NCBI GenBank assembly: GCA_964427155.1
Contig: CAYRSC010000024.1
Coordinates: 301,997 to 365,996 of the forward strand
DNA from: Desulfothermus sp964427155
GTDB lineage: Bacteria > Desulfobacterota > Desulfovibrionia > Desulfovibrionales > Desulfothermaceae
Reading direction: 5' to 3'
DNA length: 64,000 nt
Position 1 is the first letter of the stretch; the number at the start of each line of letters is the position of its first letter. Positions 17,253 through 26,079 of the stretch are shown here, piece by piece. A program made the position numbers and the translations under genes. The notes below the pieces were generated by a model. It saw only the letters and a list, made by a program, of their open reading frames with translations, ran no database searches and was not told where the DNA came from.

Positions 17253-18341
17253 ATGGGACATAGAGAGAAAGGCTCTTCCCCCCTTTGGGAGGCATGGGAG
17301 GAATTTAAAAGGAATAAACTGGCCATGACAGGGTTTATTACCTTTGTAATATTCTTCTTTGTGGCGTGTGCAGGGCTTGTGTTGACCTCAGGTACCCATC
17401 CCATATATGACCCAGCAAAGGTAAGGCTGGAGGCAAAACTCCTTCCTCCCTTTAGCCGTGCAGACCCTCGCATCCTATCCAGAGATGAGATACCCCCAGG
17501 GGGGGTATTCCTCCTGGGGACCGATGAGCTGGGCAGGGATGTATTTTCCAGGATGTTACAGGGGGCATGGGTCTCCCTCACTGTGGGATTTGTGGCAGTG
17601 GGAATCTCCGTGGTGGTTGGGATCATCATTGGAGGAATAGCAGGATTTTATGGAAACAGGACCCTATCCCTAAGGTGGATCACCTTGTGTATGTTAGTTG
17701 TGTCCTCCCTTATATGCGGGTTTATGCACCTGTATAAGGGAGTAATAATCTCCCTTTGCCTGCTTGGGATCCTAGGGGTAATCTTCCAACGGTATAACAT
17801 TTTTAAAGGAAGAGGGATATTGGTGGATGCCCTTATCATGGGACTTATTGACATCATGCTATGTTTTCCCTCATTTTTTCTAATACTTACTGTGGTGGCC
17901 CTTCTCCCTCCAAGCATATATAACATCATGATAGTAATAGGACTCACCAGCTGGATGGGGACAGCCAGATTCATCCGGGCAGAGTTTTTATCCCTTCGGG
18001 AACAGGACTTTGTCATAGCGGCCAAGGTCCTGGGGGTAAGTGATGCCAAGATAATATTTAAACACATGCTCCCCAATGGAATAGCCCCTGTTCTGGTCTC
18101 CACCACCATTGGGATAGCAAGTGCAATCCTCACTGAGGCAGGGCTCAGCTTTCTGGGATTTGGGGTACCTCCACCTCATGCCACATGGGGAGGAATCTTA
18201 TCTGATGGCAAATTCTATCTGTTTGATGCCCCCTGGCTTACTCTTATCCCTGGAATTGCCATCCTCATAGTAGTCCTGGCCTTCAATCTATTCGGAGAAG
18301 GATTAAGAGATGCCCTGAACCCAAAAATCACCAGGAGATAG
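17253..18341 (+). CDS. dppC: ABC transporter permease, DppC/OppC type, with an inserted membrane segment
   Basis: A 362-residue permease of a dipeptide/oligopeptide/nickel-type importer. It has the N-terminal OppC_N helix, LGTDELGRDVFSRMLQGA, and the ATPase-coupling EAA loop (SLREQDFVIAAKVLGVSDAKIIFKHMLPN region). Relative to typical ~300-residue OppC there is an insertion at about residues 137-190, containing two extra hydrophobic stretches between the GFYG loop and DIMLCFPSFF. I chose ATG 17253, which matches usual N-termini; an in-frame ATG at 17199 lies inside the previous gene without a ribosome site. dppD and dppF follow, but no dppB or binding-protein gene is present. Confidence 0.88.
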   Translation: MGHREKGSSPLWEAWEEFKRNKLAMTGFITFVIFFFVACAGLVLTSGTHPIYDPAKVRLEAKLLPPFSRADPRILSRDEIPPGGVFLLGTDELGRDVFSRMLQGAWVSLTVGFVAVGISVVVGIIIGGIAGFYGNRTLSLRWITLCMLVVSSLICGFMHLYKGVIISLCLLGILGVIFQRYNIFKGRGILVDALIMGLIDIMLCFPSFFLILTVVALLPPSIYNIMIVIGLTSWMGTARFIRAEFLSLREQDFVIAAKVLGVSDAKIIFKHMLPNGIAPVLVSTTIGIASAILTEAGLSFLGFGVPPPHATWGGILSDGKFYLFDAPWLTLIPGIAILIVVLAFNLFGEGLRDALNPKITRR

Positions 18342-18348
18342 GAGGGTT

Positions 18349-19314
18349 ATGGACCAAGAGGTCTTAAAGGTAGAGGAGTTGTGTATTCACATCCATTCAG
18401 AGGATAGGGACTATCCAGTGGTGGAGCATGTAAGCTTTGAGGTCTTACCAGAACATACCCTGTGTATTGTGGGAGAGAGTGGATGTGGAAAAACCATGAC
18501 CGCCCTTAGCATAATGGGACTGCTTCCCCCCAATGCCTCTGCATCAGGCAAAGTGATCTTTAAGGGACAAAACCTCCTTGAACTGGAGAAAGAGCAGATA
18601 AGGAGGATAAGGGGAAAGGAGATATCTATGGTGTTTCAGGACCCTCTCACATCTCTAAATCCAGTGCTTACCATATTTGAACAGATAAGAGAAATCTTTG
18701 AGGCCCATGACCCCATCCCCTCCCATCTCCTGGAAAATAGGGTAGTGGAAGTACTCCAGGAGGTAAGTATTCCAGATGCACAACACAAGGTCCATGCATA
18801 TCCCCACCAGTTAAGTGGGGGGATGAGACAAAGGGTCCTTATAGGAATGGCCCTTGCCCTGGGACCTACCCTTGTAATAGCAGATGAGCCCACAACTGCC
18901 CTGGATGTAACCATCCAGGCAGAGATCCTGGAGCTATTTAATTGTTTAAAAAAGGAAAAGGGATTATCTGCCATATATATTACCCATGACCTCTCTGTGG
19001 TCTCAGAGGTGGGAGACGAGATACTCATCATGTATGCGGGCATGGTAGTAGAAAAAGGCCCTAAATATCAAATCCTTACCGATCCTGCCCACCCCTATAC
19101 CCAGGGACTTTTAAAATCCAGTCCATCGTATGAAAAACGAGGAAGACCCCTTCCCTTTATCCCTGGCAATGTACCATCTCCAGAAGAAAAGGGAAAAGGA
19201 TGTCCTTTCTATCCAAGATGTGAACTCTCAAAAAGGGAGTGTGAGATAAGCCTTCCACCAATAACCTCCTTGGGGCCAGGCCATGTGGTTAGATGCTGGG
19301 AGATAAGGAGATAG
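18349..19314 (+). CDS. dppD: ABC transporter ATP-binding protein, DppD/OppD type
   Basis: A 321-residue ATPase. Walker A is GESGCGKTMTA near residue 44, LSGGMRQRV is the ABC signature, VIADEPTTALDVT is Walker B, and THDLSVV contains the switch His. The C-terminal oligopeptide/nickel extension carries the Cys motif CPFYPRCELSKREC, which in this family binds an iron-sulfur cluster. It follows dppC by 7 bases and overlaps nothing; dppF starts 2 bases downstream. Powers import of peptides, nickel or similar solutes with DppC/DppF. Confidence 0.93.
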   Translation: MDQEVLKVEELCIHIHSEDRDYPVVEHVSFEVLPEHTLCIVGESGCGKTMTALSIMGLLPPNASASGKVIFKGQNLLELEKEQIRRIRGKEISMVFQDPLTSLNPVLTIFEQIREIFEAHDPIPSHLLENRVVEVLQEVSIPDAQHKVHAYPHQLSGGMRQRVLIGMALALGPTLVIADEPTTALDVTIQAEILELFNCLKKEKGLSAIYITHDLSVVSEVGDEILIMYAGMVVEKGPKYQILTDPAHPYTQGLLKSSPSYEKRGRPLPFIPGNVPSPEEKGKGCPFYPRCELSKRECEISLPPITSLGPGHVVRCWEIRR

Positions 19315-19316
19315 GC

Positions 19317-20270
19317 ATGGACGACAGATATATCCTGCAGGTCACATCCCTGAAAAAATACTTTCCCATCACCAGAGGGATAATAAAAAAGACAGTTGGA
19401 TACATAAAGGCAGTGGATGGGGTGGATCTGGAGCTTCCCAAGGGGGAGGTGGTGGGAATAGTGGGGGAGAGCGGATGTGGGAAATCCACACTGGCACGTA
19501 CCATTATAAGGATATACATCCCTGATGAGGGGAAGATCCTCTTCCACGGCAAGGACATCTCAAGAGTGAAAGAAGGGGATTTAAAAAATACAAGGCGTAA
19601 GATACAGATGGTATTTCAAGACCCCTACAGCTCTTTAAATCCCAAACTCCCAATCAAGTCCACACTCCTGGATGGACTGGAGAAGGGTCTAAGTAAAAGG
19701 GAGAAAATGGAGAAGATCTATCACCTCCTGGAAATGGTGGGGCTACCTCCCTCTGCCGCCCACAAATATCCCCACGAATTCAGTGGTGGACAAAGACAGC
19801 GCATTGGCATAGCAAGGGCCATTTCTGTTCGTCCCGAAGTTATTATCTGCGACGAACCTGTCTCTGCCCTGGATGTGTCTGTACAGGCCCAGATAATAAA
19901 TCTTCTCATGAAACTAAGAGAGGAGAGGGGACTAAGCTATATCTTTATCTCCCATGATCTCAACCTGGTAGGGTTCTTCTGCAATTTTGTATATGTGATG
20001 TATAGGGGAAAGATAATGGAATATGCCAGGGTGGAAGACCTGTTTGAATCTCCTCGCCATCCCTATACCCTGATGCTCATGGAATCTATTCCCGGTAAAA
20101 AAAAGAAAAACAGAGGTAACAGACCGTGGCCTCAAGAGATGGAGCCCGCGGGAGGATGTCTATTCTATCCCCGCTGTGCCTTTAGAAAACCCTCATGTGC
20201 CACAGAGCCCCATATCCCCCTGGTGGAGATATCAAGCCTCCACAGGGTGAGATGTCTCCTTCCTCTATAG
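19317..20270 (+). CDS. dppF: ABC transporter ATP-binding protein, DppF/OppF type
   Basis: A 317-residue ATPase partner of DppD: Walker A GESGCGKSTLA, Q-loop VFQDPYSSLNP, signature FSGGQRQRIGIARA, Walker B VIICDEPVSALDVS, and a C-terminal extension with CLFYPRCAFRKPSC. The start at ATG 19317 follows AAGGAG two bases after the dppD stop; an alternative ATG at 19293 would overlap dppD. Last gene of the dppC-D-F group, ended by a strong hairpin shared with the convergent cbiK. Confidence 0.93.
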   Translation: MDDRYILQVTSLKKYFPITRGIIKKTVGYIKAVDGVDLELPKGEVVGIVGESGCGKSTLARTIIRIYIPDEGKILFHGKDISRVKEGDLKNTRRKIQMVFQDPYSSLNPKLPIKSTLLDGLEKGLSKREKMEKIYHLLEMVGLPPSAAHKYPHEFSGGQRQRIGIARAISVRPEVIICDEPVSALDVSVQAQIINLLMKLREERGLSYIFISHDLNLVGFFCNFVYVMYRGKIMEYARVEDLFESPRHPYTLMLMESIPGKKKKNRGNRPWPQEMEPAGGCLFYPRCAFRKPSCATEPHIPLVEISSLHRVRCLLPL

Positions 20271-20314
20271 GCAATTAAGGTCTTTCAGGATACAGATAAA
20301 CAGATAAAAGGATT

Positions 20315-20357
20315 ACACGGCTGCCCTCTCAGGGAGGAAGGGGAGAGGCAGCCGTGT
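20315..20357. terminator. Strong hairpin between convergent dppF and cbiK
   Basis: ACACGGCTGCC (20315-20325) pairs perfectly with GGCAGCCGTGT (20347-20357), and the stem continues with CTCTC/GAGAG after a register shift. Read on the minus strand the stem is followed by a T-rich AATCCTTTTATC, so it may end cbiK transcripts best. It lies 45 bases after dppF and 30 bases after the cbiK stop. Confidence 0.6.
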
Positions 20358-20386
20358 ATGGAGAAGGGGATATTTTAAGACAGGGA

Positions 20387-21361
20387 TTATCTCAGGCTAA
20401 TATGATTGTCCCTGGCCACATCCTTTATGTGCTGGACAAATATCCTGGCAATATTGTCGTTTGAACCAAGTCCCTTTATCACAGGATATACCTTAATGCC
20501 CTTGGATTCCAGCACAGACTTCCAGGAATCTGGTCCACTTCCGGCCATATCGTTTCTAGCATGATCCCCTGCCACATCCATAAAGGGCTTTAATACCACC
20601 CGTTTAATCCCAGAGTGAAGCAGGGCATGTACCACATCCTCCAGAGAAGGAAATCCCTCTACAGTACCCACAAATACCTTGACCTTGGGATAGAGCCTTC
20701 TCATAGTCTGCTGGAGTTCTATATAGGCACCAGTGGAAAAATACTCATTACCATGCCCCATATATACAAGTGCAGCATGCTTCTTCATGGCCAATTTCAC
20801 ATCCCCTGCTACCGCCTTTGCCGCCTTCTCTATATCCTCCCTATAGGGATATCTTGGTCCCCACTTACCCAGGAGGGGCCTTCCTATAACAAGTTTTATA
20901 AAAGGCATGTACTTCTTCTTGATGGTCTTTATGGCATTTAACCCAGCCACATAGGAACAAAGGTCCATATATTCTTCTCCTGCATATATATGAGTGGGCT
21001 GGACCACAATGGTCCTGTATCCCTCATCCTGCAGGTCTGCAATAGTAGCCAATGGACCTTTTACATAGAGGATCTCCTTGGGTATCTCTCTGTTTCTCGT
21101 ATACTTGGGATTGTGCTGTCTCTTGTGCCATATCTTTCTGATAATATTGGAAGTAAAGGCAAGACACACCTTGGTATGGGGAAAGGCCTTCTGGACCTGT
21201 CTCTGAATATTTAACAGATCCTTCAAGGCCTGGACATAGGTGGTGCCAAAACTGGCGAGCACGATTGCCTTTTTATTACCCATTACAGACATGGCCTTTG
21301 AAGGACTACTCATAAATACCATTGAAAATACAATAAGTAAAACACATACTAACCTCTTCAT
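20387..21361 (-). CDS. cbiK: Sirohydrochlorin cobaltochelatase CbiK, exported form
   Basis: A 324-residue class II chelatase of the CbiK type, which inserts cobalt into sirohydrochlorin in anaerobic cobalamin synthesis. It starts with a signal peptide (MKRLVCVLLIVFSMVFMSSPSKA, likely cut after residue 23). Conserved metal-site regions are VYMGHGNE (His203) and DVAGDHARNDMAG (His267), with PTHIYAGEE (His124). Desulfovibrio has a similar periplasmic CbiK alongside a cytoplasmic one, so this copy may handle heme, cobalt or another metal outside the cytoplasm. AAGGAGG precedes the ATG. A cobalamin riboswitch and intrinsic terminator lie directly upstream. Confidence 0.92.
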   Translation of the reverse strand: MKRLVCVLLIVFSMVFMSSPSKAMSVMGNKKAIVLASFGTTYVQALKDLLNIQRQVQKAFPHTKVCLAFTSNIIRKIWHKRQHNPKYTRNREIPKEILYVKGPLATIADLQDEGYRTIVVQPTHIYAGEEYMDLCSYVAGLNAIKTIKKKYMPFIKLVIGRPLLGKWGPRYPYREDIEKAAKAVAGDVKLAMKKHAALVYMGHGNEYFSTGAYIELQQTMRRLYPKVKVFVGTVEGFPSLEDVVHALLHSGIKRVVLKPFMDVAGDHARNDMAGSGPDSWKSVLESKGIKVYPVIKGLGSNDNIARIFVQHIKDVARDNHISLR

Positions 21362-21396
21362 GAAGAAACCTCCTTTTTATTTTTTTATTATAAGGC

Positions 21397-21442
21397 CAAA
21401 AAAACAAAAAACCCTCCAAACCCATTTTAAGGTTTGAAGGGT
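21397..21442 (-). terminator. Intrinsic terminator of the cobalamin riboswitch
   Basis: On the minus strand ACCCTTCAAACC pairs with GGTTTGGAGGGT over 12 pairs (one G-U) with an 8-base loop (21411-21442). It is followed by TTTTTTGTTTTTTT. It sits between the riboswitch and the cbiK ribosome site, so ligand binding can be expected to stop transcription before cbiK. Confidence 0.85.
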
Positions 21443-21503
21443 TGCACCCTGATTTTCTTCACCCCTCATGGTTTATCCCATGCCCGTGGAACAAACCTCC
21501 CCA

Positions 21504-21661
21504 TGTGTGGCAGGTCTTCTGACTCCAGGATCGCCCTACTTGCTGCGCCTTCCCACCTCTTAAGAGGCAGTGGCATATAGCAGCTTTCGTCCCCTGTCAC
21601 AGCGGCGGGACCGTGCCAGACTTACACTGGCTTCCCTTTTAAGCCCTGAAGGCACCACACA
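21504..21661 (-). ncRNA. Cobalamin riboswitch
   Basis: Read on the minus strand this is a canonical adenosylcobalamin riboswitch. GGTGCC starts the core near 21656, the GGGAAGCCAGTG segment follows, then CGCCGCTGTGACAGGGGAC (B12-box region), GGGAAGGCGCAGC, and finally the GTCAGAAGACCTGCC end. The closing stem pairs TGTGTGG (21655-21661) with CCACACA (21504-21510). It controls cbiK through the terminator downstream, tying cobaltochelatase expression to cobalamin level. Confidence 0.93.
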
Positions 21662-21668
21662 GATTTGT

Positions 21669-21697
21669 CTTATGTCATAGATAGATAGATTAGTCAA
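21669..21697 (-). promoter_or_regulatory. Promoter candidate for riboswitch-cbiK transcript
   Basis: On the minus strand TTGACT (21692-21697) and CATAAG (21669-21674) are 17 bases apart, placing the transcript start just before the riboswitch's first stem. The spacer contains a short run of the tetramer ATAG/CTAT. Confidence 0.5.
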
Positions 21698-21732
21698 GAT
21701 TGGGACAAAATAAAAGTGTCTCCTCAAAGGGA

Positions 21733-21759
21733 TTTACTTGTAAATAAAGATGGTATAAT
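21733..21759 (+). promoter_or_regulatory. Promoter candidate for kup
   Basis: TGGTATAAT (21751-21759) is an extended -10 with a perfect TATAAT, 42 bases before the kup start codon. A weak TTTACT lies 15 bases upstream of it. Confidence 0.5.
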
Positions 21760-21801
21760 AGGCTACTTATATCTCATGGCCTTTTTAAAAGGAGAATAGA
21801 G

Positions 21802-23721
21802 TTGTCCAGGAACCATGCTGAGTCTAATCTCCCCTGGCTAAAGGATATGATATTTGCCTATCTCGCCATTGGAGGGGTATTGGGAGATATTGGCACCTCT
21901 CCTCTCTATGTGATGTCCCTTACCTTTAAGTCCCTTCCCATCACTACCTTTAATGTAATGGGGGTATTGTCCCTCATATTCTGGTCATTTGTCTTTCTTT
22001 CCATGAAATATGCCTGGATGGCCCTGGAATTAGACAATAATGGTGAAGGGGGAACCTTTGCCCTCCTCAGCCTTATAAGACAGAAGGGCAAGGAACTCCT
22101 GGCCCAGAAGAGGGACAAAAAGATCCAGACCCTCCTTACAGTAGCGGCCTTCCTCTCCATGCTCTGTGGCGCCCTTCTGTTAAGTGACGGGGTAATAACC
22201 CCCTCTATCTCTGTGCTGGCCGCAGTAGAGGGAGTAGATGTCCAGTATCCATCGCTATCTCCCTATATACTTCCCCTGGCGGTACTCATCTTAACAGGAC
22301 TTTTTATGGTACAGAAACACGGCACAGAAAAAGTGGCAAGGTTTTTCTCTCCCATTATAATAATATGGTTTATAACCATTGCTACCCTTGGAATCCTGAG
22401 TTTCAGACATTGCCTGTGGTTAATAAAATCCATAAGCCCTTTCTATGCCATCTCATTTCTCATTCATCACCCCTTGAGCATAATATTTCCCATCCTGGGA
22501 TATGTGGTGCTTTGCATAACTGGAGGAGAGGCCCTATATGCTGATGAGGCCCATTATAGTAAATTTGGGATAAGGATGGCATGGTTTTTTGGAGGTATGT
22601 GTCTCCTCTTAAACTATTTTGGACAGGGGGCATATCTTCTACTTCACAAGAATGCAAAAAACCCCTTCTACGGACTGGCCACTTCATATTCTCATATTGT
22701 CTATATCTATCTCCTATTTATTGCCACCCTTGCGGCCATCATAGCCAGTCAGGCAATGATAACTGGAGGATTTTCCACATATAAACAGGCAATGGAACTG
22801 AGGATGTTTCCCAGGGTACACATAATAAACACCTCTCCCCGTACCATTGGTCAGATATATATCCCTGCAGTAAACAGGGGAATGTTTATAGCCTGTCTTG
22901 CCACGGTATTTATCTTTAGAAGTTCTGCTGCCCTGGGGGATGCCTATGGGCTGGCGGTCACAGGGGCATTTATTGGAACCACATTAATGATGGGCATTAT
23001 ATTTTTTCTAAGGAGCTATCCCCACATAAAAAAATTTCTCCCCATATTACCTATCCTCCTTGTTTTCTTGATGTTTGACACTGCCTTCTTTTCCTCCAAC
23101 CTGGGAAAGATCCCCACTGGTGGGTGGTTCCCCATGATAATAAGTATCTTCTTGATATGCACCATGATAACGTGGGAAAAGGGGTCCCTTCTTATTTATG
23201 AAAACATACCCAAAGAAGAAAAAGAGACCTTTGTTAAGAGACTCCACACCATCCATCCTACTATCTTGGAAGGCTGCGATGTCCACATGAGTGGAAATGA
23301 GCGCATTATCCCATCAAGCCTCATAGATCAGGCCACCATGGGGGTCCTCAGAGAAAATGTGGTCCTGGTTACTATAAAAAACATGGACATACCCTGGGGC
23401 ATCAATTATCGTAAGGAAAAGGTAACCACATTCTCCAATGGGAAAGGGGTGTTATGGAGGGTCATTATAGAAAAGGGTTATATGAGACTACTTTTAAATG
23501 TTCCTAATATCCTTGAGGAACTTGGGGTTTTGACCTCTCCCTATAGATTTATATTTGGAGTGTGGGAACCAGTGGTGGTGGAAAAGGGTTGGAAAAAGCC
23601 CTTTCTCAAATACTTTAGATTCATATACAAAAATGCCCCCTCATTGAGCAGTCGTTTTTTCATTCCCCCCTCCAAGGTGAGATATATTGGGGGAGAGGTG
23701 GAGATGAGGTTCAAAAGATAA
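21802..23721 (+). CDS. kup: KUP-family potassium transporter
   Basis: A 639-residue KUP/HAK potassium-proton symporter. The N-terminal signature GDIGTSPLYV near residue 28, the YADEAHYSKFGIR segment near 247 and about twelve membrane helices to about residue 450 match the family. A soluble C-terminal domain of roughly 190 residues follows. The start is TTG 21802, with AAGGAG 7 bases before it; the next in-frame ATG lies at residue 17 without such a site. It is followed 20 bases later by the metallo-beta-lactamase-fold gene. An extended -10 promoter lies upstream. Confidence 0.95.
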   Translation: MSRNHAESNLPWLKDMIFAYLAIGGVLGDIGTSPLYVMSLTFKSLPITTFNVMGVLSLIFWSFVFLSMKYAWMALELDNNGEGGTFALLSLIRQKGKELLAQKRDKKIQTLLTVAAFLSMLCGALLLSDGVITPSISVLAAVEGVDVQYPSLSPYILPLAVLILTGLFMVQKHGTEKVARFFSPIIIIWFITIATLGILSFRHCLWLIKSISPFYAISFLIHHPLSIIFPILGYVVLCITGGEALYADEAHYSKFGIRMAWFFGGMCLLLNYFGQGAYLLLHKNAKNPFYGLATSYSHIVYIYLLFIATLAAIIASQAMITGGFSTYKQAMELRMFPRVHIINTSPRTIGQIYIPAVNRGMFIACLATVFIFRSSAALGDAYGLAVTGAFIGTTLMMGIIFFLRSYPHIKKFLPILPILLVFLMFDTAFFSSNLGKIPTGGWFPMIISIFLICTMITWEKGSLLIYENIPKEEKETFVKRLHTIHPTILEGCDVHMSGNERIIPSSLIDQATMGVLRENVVLVTIKNMDIPWGINYRKEKVTTFSNGKGVLWRVIIEKGYMRLLLNVPNILEELGVLTSPYRFIFGVWEPVVVEKGWKKPFLKYFRFIYKNAPSLSSRFFIPPSKVRYIGGEVEMRFKR

Positions 23722-23741
23722 CATCTCAGGGAGGAGAACCC

Positions 23742-24461
23742 ATGAAGGGCTCTGTTGTCTATATACACCACAGCTGTTTTATCCTGGAGATAGAGGAGAG
23801 GAAATTGGTCTTTGACATACCCGCCAGATCTCATCTCACTCCCCTTCAATTAGAGCTCATAGAAAGACACATAAGGGGAAGGGAGGTCATAGCATTCTTT
23901 TCACATGGCCACGAAGACCACTTCAACCCAGAGGTCAGAGAACTCTTACAATCAGCTAGAACCTCTCAGGTGGTGGCCTCCTTTGATGTGGCACGGGAAT
24001 ATCCCAATGCCCTGCCCTCCTCCTCTCTTATTGTGGAGCCAGAGGAAGAATACTCCCTGGGTGGGATCTCCATCTCCACCTTTGAAAGCAATGATCAGGG
24101 AGTGGCATATCTATTGAGTATAGAGGGGAAAAACATATATTATGGGGGAGACCTGGCTCTCTGGATCTGGCCAGATACCCCTGCGCAGGCGGCCGCTATG
24201 ATAAGGGCATATTTTGAGGATATAATGGAGGAGCTTAGGAGCAAAGGGATTGATATTGCCTTTACCAACTGGGACCCGCGTCTGGAAAACCTGGCAGGAG
24301 GGGACATCTTTCTCTCCAGGGTCAGGCCCAGGTATTTTGTGCCCATGCACACCTTTGGAAAATGTCATATCCTAGATAAAATAAAAAAAATTGACTTGCC
24401 AGAAACTACTATTCCATTTATATATGGAGCTTCGGGAGATTCCATTCCAATAAGATTATGA
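23742..24461 (+). CDS. Metallo-beta-lactamase-fold hydrolase
   Basis: A 239-residue MBL-fold protein with the HXHXDH metal motif SHGHEDH (His55, His57, Asp59, His60), the downstream GGDLALW loop, and PMHTFG with a further His near residue 202. It resembles the UlaG-like branch. One difference from hydrolytic members is that the third-metal-ligand regions are only partly conserved by eye. Its stop overlaps the pseudokinase start as ATGA, so the two are translationally coupled. GGGAGGAG precedes the ATG. Substrate unknown. Confidence 0.85.
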   Translation: MKGSVVYIHHSCFILEIEERKLVFDIPARSHLTPLQLELIERHIRGREVIAFFSHGHEDHFNPEVRELLQSARTSQVVASFDVAREYPNALPSSSLIVEPEEEYSLGGISISTFESNDQGVAYLLSIEGKNIYYGGDLALWIWPDTPAQAAAMIRAYFEDIMEELRSKGIDIAFTNWDPRLENLAGGDIFLSRVRPRYFVPMHTFGKCHILDKIKKIDLPETTIPFIYGASGDSIPIRL

Positions 24462-26032
24462 GTCAGTGGGAAGAGGTTAGATGGATACTGAGACATAGGG
24501 GAGAGAGTTATATCTCCCATTTTTTAACAGTCAAAGATATTCGCCAGATCGTAGATAAGGTCCCCGCCCGTATAGACTCCCATCTTGTTGAACTGCTGGA
24601 AAAGATTCTAAGGGATAGACGCCACGATAGAGAAAGGTTGTCAATATTTCTCTTCAGGGAGTGTGCAGAGGTCCTTGCCAATATCGCTATAAAGGGAAGA
24701 GATGGCATCAGGGAAAGGGCCTATAACATACTCAAGTCTTTTTCAAGGGGACTATTAAATACCCGATCTCTACCCTGCTCCATGGCCCTTGGGATGTTTC
24801 CCTGTAACATAAATACCTATTCCAGGGCCTATCCTGCAGAGGAGATAAAAGGGAGGCCATACCCTCTCCCAGAAAGAGGTCTTCTCCTCAAAAGGGTATT
24901 GGGAAGAGAGGAGAGAAAACACCTCTCTTGTCGCTGGATGGGACGCTCCTGTGTATATGTATGCAAAGAGAAGGTGGTGGTGTTTAAGGTGGCCAAAAAT
25001 CCACAAGATGTTGAGTTCCTCAAAAGAGAAGTAATATGGATGCACCATCTCAGGGATATGGGTCTCCCCTCTCTTAGACCCCCCATGCCAGTGGAGATAA
25101 AGGGACACTTTGTCTTCTCCTCCCCTGAGGGTATCATGCCCTTTATATGCTTTGTGGTAGATAGGGATTACTTTATCTATCCAAATGGAAATGGACTGAA
25201 TAACACCCTCCCCCAGTGGGAGGAATTTCTTAAGATAATTGGAAGGGGCTCATATCTGTTGGGATTACTCGCAGGGAAAGGCATTATCCATACCTCCCCT
25301 ATTCCCCTCTTCCACAACAGGATCCAGGCAGAGAGGAGGAATGATAGAGGCATATATCTATGGGAGCGAGGAGGAAGATTGGATAGATGGCTCTCTTCCT
25401 GTATGTACCCCAACATAGGCAAATCAGGTATCCGGGACCTGGAACATCTAGAGTTTTATCAGGGTAACCAGAGGGACCTCTTTAGACACCTGGGAAACCA
25501 TATCCTGAGCATGATACTTATCCTGGGAAGCTATTTCAGAATGAAAGACCCTACCAAAATGGGCTATGAGAAAGACGGCTCCCCCTGCGATGTGAGACAC
25601 CTCTTCTCCCACCAAAAGATGAAAGAAGGAGTGATAAGGATAATAAAGAAATACTTCCATGGATTTGTGGGGGAAGAGGTAAGGGATATAAATTTTGACC
25701 ACATCACCCAGTTTGTCCAGAAACTCATAGAAGAAATGGGAGTGGATCGTCACATGCACGAATTCTTGAGAACTCAAGACCAGGAGCAGATGAGTGAGAA
25801 GGAGTTTAAGGAATTTCTCCTCTCACACGGATATGGAGAAGAAGAGATAACCAATATCAGTAAAGGGGAAAGGGATATCCCCCTGACTACAGGCCCTCAC
25901 CTTGGAGAATTTAACGGAAGAATTTCTATCCCTGAGGTAATCCCTTTTGTGGCAGGGGTAGCGGGCATGAACATATCTTCCAGGTATCTAAAAGAAAACC
26001 ATCTCCATGGCTCGCTCTCCTATCCAAGATAA
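24458..26032 (+). CDS. Protein-kinase-like pseudokinase, possibly SidJ-related
   Basis: A 524-residue protein with no signal or membrane segment. The first ~110 residues are helical, HEAT-like in look. A kinase-like N-lobe follows: VVVFKVAK at about 173-180 resembles the beta3 VAIK strand, and FLKREVIWM at 187-195 resembles helix C with Glu191. The catalytic-loop region HTSPIPLFHN (278-287) lacks the HRD Asp but keeps an Asn, and GIRDLEH (324-330) sits where DFG would be. I recall a SidJ-related pseudokinase family in Deltaproteobacteria and think this belongs there; that is inference. SidJ itself is a pseudokinase that performs glutamylation. It is coupled by ATGA to the MBL-fold gene. Confidence 0.55.
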   Translation: MSQWEEVRWILRHRGESYISHFLTVKDIRQIVDKVPARIDSHLVELLEKILRDRRHDRERLSIFLFRECAEVLANIAIKGRDGIRERAYNILKSFSRGLLNTRSLPCSMALGMFPCNINTYSRAYPAEEIKGRPYPLPERGLLLKRVLGREERKHLSCRWMGRSCVYVCKEKVVVFKVAKNPQDVEFLKREVIWMHHLRDMGLPSLRPPMPVEIKGHFVFSSPEGIMPFICFVVDRDYFIYPNGNGLNNTLPQWEEFLKIIGRGSYLLGLLAGKGIIHTSPIPLFHNRIQAERRNDRGIYLWERGGRLDRWLSSCMYPNIGKSGIRDLEHLEFYQGNQRDLFRHLGNHILSMILILGSYFRMKDPTKMGYEKDGSPCDVRHLFSHQKMKEGVIRIIKKYFHGFVGEEVRDINFDHITQFVQKLIEEMGVDRHMHEFLRTQDQEQMSEKEFKEFLLSHGYGEEEITNISKGERDIPLTTGPHLGEFNGRISIPEVIPFVAGVAGMNISSRYLKENHLHGSLSYPR

Positions 26033-26079
26033 ACAGTACCAACTATCCCTTTTCCAAAAATAGGAGGACTATATAACTA

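Noticed and set aside
21672..21692. Short tandem run of the tetramer ATAG
   Set aside because: Only about three units, within a promoter spacer; too short to call a repeat.
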